This document shows positions 1 to 6,777 of a DNA stretch of 48,318 bases, one piece after another (the first letter of the stretch is position 1; every line of letters begins with the position of its first letter). The notes below the pieces were generated by a model. The model saw nothing but the letters and a program-made list of their open reading frames with translations, was not told the origin of the DNA and did not search any database. The stretch lies in NCBI GenBank assembly GCA_964586175.1, contig CAZPGL010000014.1:1-48318 (forward strand). Reading direction: 5' to 3'. Source of the stretch: CAZPGL01 sp964586175 (GTDB lineage Bacteria > Actinomycetota > Acidimicrobiia > Acidimicrobiales > MedAcidi-G1). The translations under genes were made by a program, and so were the position numbers.

Positions 1-108
1 TACGAATGCCCGACGACATACGAATGCCCGACGACATACGAATGCCCGACGACATACGAATGCCCGACGACATACGAATGCCCGACGACATACGAATGCC
101 CGACGACC
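1..108. repeat. 18-bp tandem repeat, six copies, at the window edge
   Basis: The unit TACGAATGCCCGACGACA is repeated head to tail from base 1, five perfect copies and a sixth differing only in its last base. The period of 18 leaves all three forward frames open, reading as hexapeptide repeats YECPTT, TNARRH or RMPDDI. The TNARRH frame runs without a stop into the membrane protein that follows; the RMPDDI frame stops at 120-122. There are no spacers, so it is not a CRISPR array. It could be coding repeat, a minisatellite, or an assembly artefact at a contig end. Confidence 0.95.
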
Positions 109-169
109 GGAGTACCCCGTAAACTGGAGCGACCCCAGCCCGCTGTCCGGACTCGCCCTGCTGACCCTC

Positions 170-1039
170 ATGATCGGGGTGCTAGGTGCCCTGGTCGCAG
201 GCCTAAGGGCCCGGGGCGAACGGCGTCGCACCGTGCTCACCGGGGTGGTGTTCGGAGCGGTTGGGTTCCAGTTGTTCCACGTCCTCGAGCACGGGCTGCA
301 ATTGGGGTACTGGGTCGCCAACCCCACCGAGAAGCCATGGCTCACGCCGTGGGCCAAGACCGGCCTCGACGGCCTCGCCTACTGGTGCCAGATCTGGCCA
401 GGGCAGGGTGCGGCCACACCGAGGGGCGGTGAGTTGCTCCATCTCATCGGCAACGGCATCTTCTTCACCGGTGTGATCGCCATGACCGTCCTGGCCGTCA
501 TGGCCGGGGTACGCAGCTCGTCCATACGGGGCACCCTCATCTTCCAGGGCCTCCACGTGGTCGAGCATGTCGTGCTCACCCTCACCTTGTTCATCGGGGG
601 CACGCCGTGGGGCGCGTCCACCCTGTTCGGCCAGTGGAGCGGCACCGAGCTCTCGAGCCACCGGGTGTGGTGGCACTTCTCGGTCAACGCCATGGCGACG
701 GTCTTGGTGTTGGTTGCCCTCAGGTCGCTGTATCGGGCCGGGGCGCTGGCCGTCCGTCCCGACGGCGTCCACGCCCCTCGGGCAGCCGTCGTCCCCCGGT
801 TCGCGGGGGCGGTCGCCGCCGGCGTCGTATTCCTCGAGGTGTTTCCGGCCGTCATCAGCTCGATCGTCGGCGACCCGGCACCGGAGACCACCAAGGTGCG
901 CAATCTGGCCCTGAACGACGTGCTTGATCCTGGTGCCTGGTGGCACCTGGCCGACCCGTTCGTGTTGATCCCGTTGGCGTCGATCGCCACCCTGGTGTTC
1001 TGGATACGCAGGGAGCCATCGCCTTCGGTCACGGCCTGA
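170..1039 (+). CDS. Polytopic membrane protein of unknown function with two HVxEH motifs
   Basis: About 289 residues with roughly six hydrophobic segments (near residues 20-40, 93-113, 120-143, 166-186, 208-232 and 260-279). I do not recognise the family with certainty. Two segments carry the same intramembrane motif, HVLEH (37-41) and HVVEH (129-133), and a third has HRVWWH (164-169). Such His/Glu pairs suggest metal or haem binding, but that is inference. The ATG at 170 has no visible Shine-Dalgarno and the frame is open upstream to the window edge with further hydrophobic residues just before it, so the true start may lie in or beyond the tandem repeat. It converges with the Lrp-like gene, whose stop is 6 nt away. 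Confidence 0.6.
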   Translation: MIGVLGALVAGLRARGERRRTVLTGVVFGAVGFQLFHVLEHGLQLGYWVANPTEKPWLTPWAKTGLDGLAYWCQIWPGQGAATPRGGELLHLIGNGIFFTGVIAMTVLAVMAGVRSSSIRGTLIFQGLHVVEHVVLTLTLFIGGTPWGASTLFGQWSGTELSSHRVWWHFSVNAMATVLVLVALRSLYRAGALAVRPDGVHAPRAAVVPRFAGAVAAGVVFLEVFPAVISSIVGDPAPETTKVRNLALNDVLDPGAWWHLADPFVLIPLASIATLVFWIRREPSPSVTA

Positions 1040-1045
1040 CGTCCG

Positions 1046-1441
1046 TCAGCCCACTGGTGCCGGTTGGTGGGGGAACCCGGCCACCGAGCTCAACACCACC
1101 CGGGTCGAGGTCTCGGCCACACCCAGCCGCTCCTTGAAGTCCCGCAGGATCACGTCCAGATCGTCGATCGAGGCGCATCGCAGCCGCAGTTGGTAAGCGA
1201 AGCGGCCGGTCAGGTGGATGGCGTCGACCACCTCGGGTCGGGCGACCAGGTGGTCGTCGATTCCCGAGAACGGCTGGTCGGCCGGCAGCCGGATATCCAC
1301 GAGGGCGTCGATCGGGCGTCCCACGGTGTCAGCGTCGAGTTCAACGGTGAAGCGCCGGACGCCCGGCAGCATCGGACGCCGACTCTCCGACACCGGACGC
1401 CGCCAACTGATCCGAGTTTCGAGCGGCCTGCTCCTCATCAT
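1046..1441 (-). CDS. Lrp/AsnC-type ligand-binding domain protein, no recognisable HTH
   Basis: Using the ATG at 1441, which has a strong GAGGAGG Shine-Dalgarno at 1458-1452, the product has 131 residues. Residues ~40-120 match the RAM (AsnC_trans_reg) effector-binding fold of Lrp regulators: the strand GRPIDALVDIRL, then PEVVDAIHLTGRFAYQLRL, then a C-terminal GVAETSTRVVLS strand. Full-length Lrp proteins are ~150 residues with an N-terminal winged HTH. Here the first ~30 residues are short and basic and do not look like an HTH. The frame is open upstream to a TTG at 1630, but that extension is not HTH-like either. It may be a stand-alone ligand sensor or a remnant regulator. Confidence 0.65.
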   Translation of the reverse strand: MMRSRPLETRISWRRPVSESRRPMLPGVRRFTVELDADTVGRPIDALVDIRLPADQPFSGIDDHLVARPEVVDAIHLTGRFAYQLRLRCASIDDLDVILRDFKERLGVAETSTRVVLSSVAGFPHQPAPVG

Positions 1442-1493
1442 CGCCTGCGCCCTCCTCGCCGGCTGACCACGCTGGGCGGCACAACCGGCCTGG

Positions 1494-1534
1494 AAAAACG
1501 GTCGGCCCCCGGTGGCGGGAACCGAGGGCCGACC
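1494..1534 (-). terminator. Intrinsic terminator in the leader of the Lrp-like gene
   Basis: On the minus strand a 9-bp perfect GC-rich stem (1534-1526 pairing with 1508-1500, GGTCGGCCC/GGGCCGACC) is followed by G and five T (1498-1494). This is the classic Rho-independent form. It lies ~35 nt upstream of the Shine-Dalgarno of the Lrp-like gene and downstream of a possible -10 box at 1670-1665. It could end a ~160-nt small RNA or act as an attenuator. Confidence 0.7.
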
Positions 1535-1664
1535 TGGAATCGACGCGAGCGTCCCGGAGTCGGCGGGAACTCGATGCGGGACCCCCTTGGGCGCCGATTC
1601 GTTCTTTCGGATCTCCCGCACCGCCGACAAGACAGGCGACCTCGGGCGACCCGCCCGTGAGGCG

Positions 1665-1670
1665 ATCCTA
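1665..1670 (-). promoter_or_regulatory. Candidate -10 box for the leader upstream of the Lrp-like gene
   Basis: TAGGAT on the minus strand fits the TAnnnT pattern used elsewhere in the window. The -35 region is weak. Transcription from here would pass through the terminator at 1534-1494 before reaching the Lrp-like gene. Confidence 0.35.
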
Positions 1671-1714
1671 GTACCGACCTCGCCCCGGCTGCCGAAGAAC
1701 GGACGGCCAGCCCA

Positions 1715-1720
1715 TAGGCT
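1715..1720 (+). promoter_or_regulatory. -10 box of a leaderless promoter for the histidine phosphatase gene
   Basis: TAGGCT lies 8 nt before the ATG at 1729, and no Shine-Dalgarno is present between them. This spacing puts the transcription start at or next to the start codon. Confidence 0.5.
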
Positions 1721-1728
1721 CGGCAGCC

Positions 1729-2322
1729 ATGGACCTGGTCATCGTGCGTCATGCCCGACCGGTCTCCGAACCCCCCGGAGCAACTCCCGCCGACCCTCCG
1801 CTGTCGCCGACCGGTCAAGCGCAGGCCGCGGCGACCGCTGACCTGCTCGCCGCCGAGCCGATCGACCACATCGTCGCCTCCACGATGCGTCGGGCCATCG
1901 AGACGGCTGCCCCCCTCGCCGAGCGAATCGGCCTCACCATCGAGACGCTCGTCGACCTCGAGGAGTCGGACCGCAGCCGGACGTCCTACACGCCCGCCGA
2001 GGAGATGGGCCTCGACCACCCTGTCGTCCAGCAGTTCCTCGCCGACCCGGAGTCGGTGTTCGACGGGGACTACACCGGATTCCGGGACCGGATCCAGCGG
2101 GGCTTTGACACGGTGATCGCCAACAACCGGGGACGCACCGTGGCCGTGTACTGCCACGGCATGGTGATGGGGGTGTACCTCCAGGTCCTGCTGGGCCACG
2201 ACGACCCTCTGGCCGTCCGCCACGACTACTGCGGCATCATGCGGGTCACCGCATCGTCCAGCGGCCTGCGCACCCTCCGCAGCGCCAACGAGACCGGCCA
2301 CCTCCGCCACCTGGCGGGCTGA
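1729..2322 (+). CDS. Histidine phosphatase (phosphoglycerate-mutase-like) family protein
   Basis: 197 residues. The N-terminus has the catalytic RHG-type signature as RHARP (residues 7-11), and the second catalytic His is in YCHGM near residue 143. An AST-type strand followed by RAIETAAPLAERIG completes the family pattern. Members transfer phosphate through a phosphohistidine and act on small phosphorylated metabolites or as broad phosphatases; the substrate cannot be told from sequence. The ATG at 1729 is supported by the leaderless -10 box eight bases upstream. The gene is monocistronic and converges on the tRNA-Glu unit, with a hairpin between them. Confidence 0.85.
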   Translation: MDLVIVRHARPVSEPPGATPADPPLSPTGQAQAAATADLLAAEPIDHIVASTMRRAIETAAPLAERIGLTIETLVDLEESDRSRTSYTPAEEMGLDHPVVQQFLADPESVFDGDYTGFRDRIQRGFDTVIANNRGRTVAVYCHGMVMGVYLQVLLGHDDPLAVRHDYCGIMRVTASSSGLRTLRSANETGHLRHLAG

Positions 2323-2350
2323 CCGGCCGACCCCCCGCCCCGGACGCGAC

Positions 2351-2376
2351 CGAGCCGACCCTCGCGGGTCGGCTCG
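2351..2376. terminator. Hairpin between the histidine phosphatase gene and tRNA-Glu
   Basis: A perfect 10-bp inverted repeat (2351-2360 with 2367-2376, CGAGCCGACC) with a 6-nt loop sits between two convergent units. It lacks a clear U-tract on either strand, so it is a weaker terminator candidate that could serve both directions. Confidence 0.55.
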
Positions 2377-2380
2377 TGGT

Positions 2381-2456
2381 TGGTACCCCGTACGGGATTC
2401 GAACCCGTGCTACCAGGTTGAGAACCTGGCGTCCTAGGCCTCTAGACGAACGGGGC
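2381..2456 (-). tRNA. tRNA-Glu(CTC)
   Basis: Cloverleaf on the minus strand: acceptor GCCCCGT pairs with ACGGGGT (first pair G-U), the anticodon stem CCAGG/CCTGG encloses loop TTCTCAA with anticodon CTC (complement of 2420-2422), and the T-arm has GGTTCGAATCC. CCA is encoded (2383-2381). It is the last gene of the gltX-ydcF-tRNA unit. Confidence 0.95.
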
Positions 2457-2531
2457 CTGCGCCCCCGACCACCCGATGGGCGGCCGCTGGCGAAGCGACA
2501 GTGTAGCGACGGCCAAAGGCACCGCCTCTCG

Positions 2532-2603
2532 CTCGGGGGGGAGGACTCGAACCCCCAACGACTGGACCAGAACCAGCTGTGTTGCCAATTACACCACCCC
2601 CGA
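2532..2603 (-). tRNA. tRNA-Gln(CTG)
   Basis: Cloverleaf on the minus strand: acceptor TCGGGGG pairs with CCCCCGA, D-loop GTGTAATTGGCAACAC, anticodon loop TTCTGGT with anticodon CTG (complement of 2568-2570), T-arm GGTTCGAGTCC. CCA is not encoded. It lies 75 nt upstream of tRNA-Glu on the same strand. In Actinobacteria tRNA-Gln is normally charged with Glu by GltX and then amidated by GatCAB, which would explain its place beside gltX. Confidence 0.93.
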
Positions 2604-2693
2604 AGGTGGACCCGTCAGGGCCCGGACAGCGTAACGGTTCACCTATTCGACGCGACCTGGCTCCCCGGGGCATCCGCTCCGGTCGCCACCGGC

Positions 2694-3338
2694 TCACCAC
2701 CAGTTGTCGATGCGGCGGTACCCCAGCACCCGACCCAGCCCGACGGCCACCGATTCGCGGGCCAGGCGGGCGAACCCCGACGAGCCCGTGGTCGGCGCCA
2801 CCCGGGCATCGAGACCCACCTCGGTGGCGATCTCGCGGAGGCGGAACGAATGGTAAGGGTCCGACACCAACAACACGGTGTCGATGCCGAACCTCGACGC
2901 CTGCCGTGCCGTGGCCGCCAACTCCTCGTAGGTGCTGTTGCCGTCGGTGATGACCACCAGATGCTCATCCGGCACACCCTTGGAGCGCAGATAGTCGTAG
3001 CCCGCGAAGCCCTGGGTGAAGCGGTCGCCGGGCTGGTTGGACCCGGTGGTGACGATGACCGCCACCAGCTCGGCGTCGTAGAGCTCGAAGGCCCGGTCGA
3101 GGCGGGCGGCCAGCACCGGGGACGGCTCGCCGTCGTACTGGGCGGCACCGAGCACCACGGCGGCGTCGGCCCCCTCCCGGGCTTCATCGGCCCCCGACGC
3201 GATCCACACCTGCACGTAGGTGATGCCCAGGTAGAGCACGGCCAGCGCGGCCAGCCACAGGGCCAGTACCGGACCCCACCGCAACAGGACGCGCACCATG
3301 GTCTGGCCTGCGCTACGGCCCGTCCCCGGCATCGCCAC
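2694..3338 (-). CDS. YdcF/ElyC-like (DUF218) membrane-anchored protein
   Basis: 214 residues with one N-terminal membrane segment (about 18-42) and a DUF218 Rossmann-like domain. The family pattern is clear: AAVVLGAAQYDGEPSPVLAARLDRA, a VTTGSN turn, the SKGVPDEHLVV segment with the conserved acidic region, and LLVSDPYHSFR with a conserved His near the C-terminal third. Members such as SanA, ElyC and YdcF are linked to envelope and lipid-carrier homeostasis, but the reaction is unknown. It starts 4 nt after gltX and precedes tRNA-Gln, so all probably share a transcript. The family call is firm, the role is not. Confidence 0.85.
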   Translation of the reverse strand: MAMPGTGRSAGQTMVRVLLRWGPVLALWLAALAVLYLGITYVQVWIASGADEAREGADAAVVLGAAQYDGEPSPVLAARLDRAFELYDAELVAVIVTTGSNQPGDRFTQGFAGYDYLRSKGVPDEHLVVITDGNSTYEELAATARQASRFGIDTVLLVSDPYHSFRLREIATEVGLDARVAPTTGSSGFARLARESVAVGLGRVLGYRRIDNWW

Positions 3339-3342
3339 CCCT

Positions 3343-4686
3343 CTAGAGGCGCGCCCGCGCCCGGCCGATGCGGTCCAGCACCACCTGGCGCTGCATGCAC
3401 TCGGCCATCGTCTCGAACAGCGGTGGGCCGACGGTCCGCCCGGTCACCGCCACCCGGACGGGTGCCTGGGCCTTGCCGAGCTTGAGCCCCAGGCCCTCAC
3501 CCACCTCGGCGACCGCGTCCTTGACCGCCTCGGTGGTCCATGGGCACCCGGCCAGCGCCGCGGCCGCACCGTCGAGCATCTCGGCGGCCGACGGACCCCG
3601 CACCATGGTGCGATCCCACGAGTCGGCGTCGACATCGGGCTCGTCGAGGAACAGGAAGTCGACGAAGCGGGGCAGGTCGGCCAGAGTGCGCAGCTTCTCC
3701 TGCACCAGGTCGACCATGACCGACAGCAGGTCGGCGTCGAACCGATCGGCGGGCCACGGCGCCGCACCATCGGCGATCCAGGGCTCGACCCGCTCCAGGA
3801 ACTCGCCTCTGGACAATCCCCGCAGATGGGTGGCGTTGACGTGTTCGAGCTTCTTCACGTCGAAGAAGGCCGCCGCCTTGTTGACGTCCTCGATCCGGAA
3901 CAACCTGACGATCTCGTCAAGCGGCCGGATCTCGACATCGTCGGGCGGACCCCAGCCCAGGAGGGCCAGATAGTTGACCATGGCCTCGGGCAGGTACCCA
4001 CGATTCCGGTAGTCGGCGATCGAGACGTCGTCGCGGCGCTTGGAGAGCTTCTTGCGCTGCTCGTTGACCAGCAGCGGGAGATGGGCGTACACGGGGTGAG
4101 GCGCCCCGATGGCGTCGAGCAGGAGTAACACCTTGGGGACACCCGACAGGAGGTCCTCACCCCTGATCGCGTGGGTGATCCCCATGTCGGCGTCGTCGAC
4201 CGCGTTGGCCAGGAGGAACATGGGCGTGCCGTTGGACCGCCAGATCACGAAGTCCTCGAGGTCGTCGGTGGCGAAGGACACCTGACCGCGCACGATGTCG
4301 TCGAAGGCCACGGTGGTTGCGGCCGGCATGCGGAACCGCACGGCCATCCCGTCGACCAGGTGATCGCCGTCGACCGGGCGGTTGTCGGCGTCGCACAGGT
4401 AGGCCAGGTCGCGGGCCAGTAGGTCCTCGACGACCTCCCGGTGGCGGTCGCGGCGTTCGGATTGGTGGTGTGGACCCTCGTCCCAGTCGAGACCCAGCCA
4501 ACGCAACTCGGCCAGCAGGTCGTCGGTCAGGTCGGCCCGGTTGCGCTCGGCGTCGGTGTCCTCGATGCGCAGCACGTAGGTGCCACCGGTCGACCGTGCG
4601 TACAGCCAGTTGAACAGGGCCGTGCGGGCGCTGCCGACGTGGAGGTAGCCGGTCGGTGAGGGGGCGAAGCGAACTCGGGGGGTCAC
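3343..4686 (-). CDS. gltX: Glutamate--tRNA ligase (probably non-discriminating)
   Basis: 447 residues, class I aminoacyl-tRNA synthetase. The HIGH-type motif is in SPTGYLHVG (residues 10-18) and the KMSKS-type motif is KLSKR (213-217); THAIRGEDLLS and the IEDTD motif are also typical. It attaches glutamate to tRNA-Glu. In organisms without GlnRS, as in most Actinobacteria, it also makes Glu-tRNA-Gln for the GatCAB amidotransferase. The GTG start at 4686 is preceded by TACCCT and a 7-nt spacer, a leaderless arrangement. Both cognate tRNAs lie downstream on the same strand. Confidence 0.96.
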   Translation of the reverse strand: MTPRVRFAPSPTGYLHVGSARTALFNWLYARSTGGTYVLRIEDTDAERNRADLTDDLLAELRWLGLDWDEGPHHQSERRDRHREVVEDLLARDLAYLCDADNRPVDGDHLVDGMAVRFRMPAATTVAFDDIVRGQVSFATDDLEDFVIWRSNGTPMFLLANAVDDADMGITHAIRGEDLLSGVPKVLLLLDAIGAPHPVYAHLPLLVNEQRKKLSKRRDDVSIADYRNRGYLPEAMVNYLALLGWGPPDDVEIRPLDEIVRLFRIEDVNKAAAFFDVKKLEHVNATHLRGLSRGEFLERVEPWIADGAAPWPADRFDADLLSVMVDLVQEKLRTLADLPRFVDFLFLDEPDVDADSWDRTMVRGPSAAEMLDGAAAALAGCPWTTEAVKDAVAEVGEGLGLKLGKAQAPVRVAVTGRTVGPPLFETMAECMQRQVVLDRIGRARARL

Positions 4687-4693
4687 CGGACGA

Positions 4694-4699
4694 AGGGTA
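4694..4699 (-). promoter_or_regulatory. -10 box of a leaderless promoter for gltX
   Basis: TACCCT on the minus strand, 7 nt before the GTG at 4686, with no Shine-Dalgarno between. The same hexamer sits at the same place before the DNA methyltransferase and LLM oxidoreductase genes. Confidence 0.55.
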
Positions 4700-4751
4700 G
4701 CGGTGGCTCGGTGCCGCTCGCCCGGTCGACCGTCGCGGCCGGGTGACCGAG

Positions 4752-5405
4752 TCAGCCGATGAGCGTCCGGCCGATGATGCCGGCCATGGTGTCGACCAAT
4801 GCGTCGTGGTCGACACCCCAGCGTTCGAGGCCCGGCCGGTGGTTGGCCACGTGGGCCAGCATGGCGATGAGGACCGCGGCGACGGCCTTGGGGTCGCCGC
4901 GTCGTTGGCCGTGGGTTTCGGCCACGTCGATGAGGGCAAGGGTGGCACCGTTGAGCAGCCAGGTCCGCAAGTCCCGGAACCGGTAGTCGCCCTCCATCGA
5001 CGCCAGGTCCAGCACCTTGAGGATGGCCTTGTGGCGGGTCCAGAACTCGATGAAACCGTCGACCACGACCCGCGACGAGTTGTCGGGATAGTCGGCCCAG
5101 TCGCGGTTGGTGATCAGGTGCTCCAGATCGGCGTGCCAGGCCTCGGTGAGCTCGGCGGCCAACACGAGCACGGCCGCCTCGGCGCTGGGGAAGTACTGGT
5201 AGAAGGTGGCAGGTGACGTTCCCGCCCCCCGGGCGATCTCGACCACCTTGAGGTCGCGGTAGCCGGTGGTCTCCAGTTCGGATTCGGTGGCATCCAGGAG
5301 TCGTTGGCGGGTCGCCAGACCCCGCGACCCGGGGATGCGGCCGTCGGCGGCACGCATGTCCACGTCGGGGCCCCCCGGTCCAGGTTCGGTCGTGTCGTCC
5401 GGCAC
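4752..5405 (-). CDS. TetR/AcrR-family transcriptional regulator of the acyl-CoA island
   Basis: With the GTG at 5405 the product has 217 residues. An N-terminal HTH is clear: RQRLLDATESELETTGYRDL, then VVEIARGAGTSPATFYQYFPS near residues 53-74, followed by a helical ligand domain rich in Trp and Leu. The start is chosen because TACGGT lies 6 nt upstream (leaderless) and a 17-bp palindrome sits just before that; the long upstream open frame runs into the neighbouring CoA-transferase gene and is not needed. The palindrome also occurs before the acyl-CoA dehydrogenase gene at the same distance from its start, so the protein probably represses itself and that operon. The effector is likely an acyl-CoA or similar, which is inference. 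Confidence 0.88.
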   Translation of the reverse strand: MPDDTTEPGPGGPDVDMRAADGRIPGSRGLATRQRLLDATESELETTGYRDLKVVEIARGAGTSPATFYQYFPSAEAAVLVLAAELTEAWHADLEHLITNRDWADYPDNSSRVVVDGFIEFWTRHKAILKVLDLASMEGDYRFRDLRTWLLNGATLALIDVAETHGQRRGDPKAVAAVLIAMLAHVANHRPGLERWGVDHDALVDTMAGIIGRTLIG

Positions 5406-5411
5406 ACGGCC

Positions 5412-5417
5412 ACCGTA
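5412..5417 (-). promoter_or_regulatory. -10 box of a leaderless promoter for tetR
   Basis: TACGGT on the minus strand, 6 nt before the GTG at 5405 and directly downstream of the operator at 5436-5420, so a bound repressor would block polymerase. Confidence 0.5.
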
Positions 5418-5419
5418 CA

Positions 5420-5436
5420 CCTGACGGACCGTCAGG
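5420..5436. promoter_or_regulatory. Palindromic operator, probable TetR autoregulatory site
   Basis: CCTGACGGACCGTCAGG is a perfect 17-bp inverted repeat with one central base. It begins 15 bases upstream of the tetR GTG and abuts the -10 box. Its TGA (5434-5432) is also the stop codon of the upstream CoA-transferase gene. A 16-nt identical copy lies before the acyl-CoA dehydrogenase gene at 12077-12092. Confidence 0.75.
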
Positions 5437-6697
5437 ACGACCGGGAGGGGCCGGATATTCTCGCGACGGGACGGTGACGGGGTTCGACGACCGTCAGCGG
5501 GCGACCACCATCCGAGCCGGTCGGCGCCCGGAGGCCACCGGTCAGCCACCGGGCCACCCCGGCCATGGCCACGTCAATCATCCCCCCGCGACTCCCACCC
5601 AGGGCGGTGAGGGCGGCGGCCGCCGCCACCAGGCCCGACGCCGGGTCGGCCACCGCGTCGGCCACGAAGGCGTCCGGGCCGGCCAGCACCAGACCGCCCG
5701 ACACCGCGGCGTCGTCGCCGAACGCCACACCCCCAGAGCGCGGCCCCTCACGGCCGTAGCCGGTGATCGACACCCAGACCGTCCCGGCAGCTGCCATCTC
5801 GTCGGCGTCGACCCCCAGTTGGGCCAGAGCCCGGGGACGGCTGGCCTCGACGACCACGTCGGCCATCGCCACGAGCGCCGCCAGCTCGGCCCGGCCGGCG
5901 TGGGTCGTCGGATCGACCACCACGTGCTCCTTACCGCCGTTGAGCAACTCGAAGAACGCCCCCGGACCCCGCCGGGCTCCGTCGGGGCGATGACGGCTCT
6001 CCACCTTGACGACCCGGCACCCCGACCGGCGCATCAGATCACCACACAACGGGGCGGCCCACAGCGAACCCAACTCGACGACCACCGGTGGCCGCGAGGT
6101 CGCCGATCGCCGGTCACCGGGGGCCCATGACAACGGGCCGTCGGGCGACGAACCGGGCACCCCGACGGGCAAGCCGAGCAGATCGGCCCGTTCGGCCAAC
6201 CACCGGCCGGTCCGGACGGCCACCGAACGGCGCACCGCCGACCAGTCGGTGGGATCCAGATCACAGGCCAACCACGCCGGCACCGCCGCCACATCCTCCG
6301 GTCGGGCCAGGTTCAGGCAGACCACCGTGTCGGCGGCACTGAGGAGATGGGCGTGCCCACCGACCGACACCGGACCGCGCCGACCCAGTCGGGCGATGGC
6401 CGCCCGCTCGCCGAGCAGGGCCGGTCCGTCGACCTCAGGGCCACCGGCCGCCGCCACGGCCCCTGCCGCGGCCCGCAGCCCGGCGGTGACCGACGGCTGG
6501 ACCGGCCGCGGTGGACCGTCGGGTGACCCGGTGAGGGCCATGGCCCCTGAGGCGGCCCACGCCTCGGCCTCGGCCGCCTCGTCGAGTCGCCCGTCGGTCG
6601 CCGACCGCAGGCGGGCGACCAAACCGGTCAACGGCACACCGGCACCTCGCCTCCATACCTGGACATCCACACGGCCGGACTGGCCGATCAGGGCCAT
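5432..6697 (-). CDS. CaiB/BaiF (family III) CoA-transferase, extended N-terminal half
   Basis: With the ATG at 6697 the product is 421 residues. The C-terminal ~230 residues hold the recognisable family III start: VVELGSLWAAPLCGDLM, VVKVESRHRPDGARRGP, then GADEMAA-like helices, VWVSITGYGREGP and FGDDAAVSGGL. Ahead of it is a ~190-residue region (ASGAMALTGSPDGPP, GERAAIARLGRRG, LNLARPEDVAAVPAWL) that resembles the rest of the fold placed first. I recall similar two-part proteins in mycobacteria, so the order looks conserved rather than broken. Family III enzymes move CoA between acids or isomerise acyl-CoAs. It is divergent from the small protein/fadD genes and 26 nt upstream of tetR. Confidence 0.75.
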   Translation of the reverse strand: MALIGQSGRVDVQVWRRGAGVPLTGLVARLRSATDGRLDEAAEAEAWAASGAMALTGSPDGPPRPVQPSVTAGLRAAAGAVAAAGGPEVDGPALLGERAAIARLGRRGPVSVGGHAHLLSAADTVVCLNLARPEDVAAVPAWLACDLDPTDWSAVRRSVAVRTGRWLAERADLLGLPVGVPGSSPDGPLSWAPGDRRSATSRPPVVVELGSLWAAPLCGDLMRRSGCRVVKVESRHRPDGARRGPGAFFELLNGGKEHVVVDPTTHAGRAELAALVAMADVVVEASRPRALAQLGVDADEMAAAGTVWVSITGYGREGPRSGGVAFGDDAAVSGGLVLAGPDAFVADAVADPASGLVAAAAALTALGGSRGGMIDVAMAGVARWLTGGLRAPTGSDGGRPLTVVEPRHRPVARISGPSRSS

Positions 6698-6777
6698 GAT
6701 GGCCGAAGATCGTCGACAGCAACGACAGCGACCGGAACCCGCATCCTCCGGGTCGCTACCCGAGGAGGAGACACAGC

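Noticed and set aside
1..108. CRISPR array
   Set aside because: The repeats are directly adjacent with no spacers.
1036..1049. CTGACG-TC-CGTCAG palindrome as a third TetR operator
   Set aside because: Half-sites are similar, but the spacing differs and it lies between two convergent stop codons with no promoter, so it is more likely a chance result of two TGA stops.
1535..1630. N-terminal extension of the Lrp-like protein from the TTG at 1630
   Set aside because: The extra residues are Pro/Arg/Gly-rich, include the terminator sequence and do not form an HTH; the ATG at 1441 has a much better ribosome site.
2457..2531. A third tRNA between tRNA-Gln and tRNA-Glu
   Set aside because: No cloverleaf or T-arm sequence could be drawn in these 75 bases.
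2376..3485. A 369-codon plus-strand frame across the tRNAs and the YdcF-like gene
   Set aside because: It reads through two tRNAs and is antisense to a protein with a clear family; no domain is seen in it.
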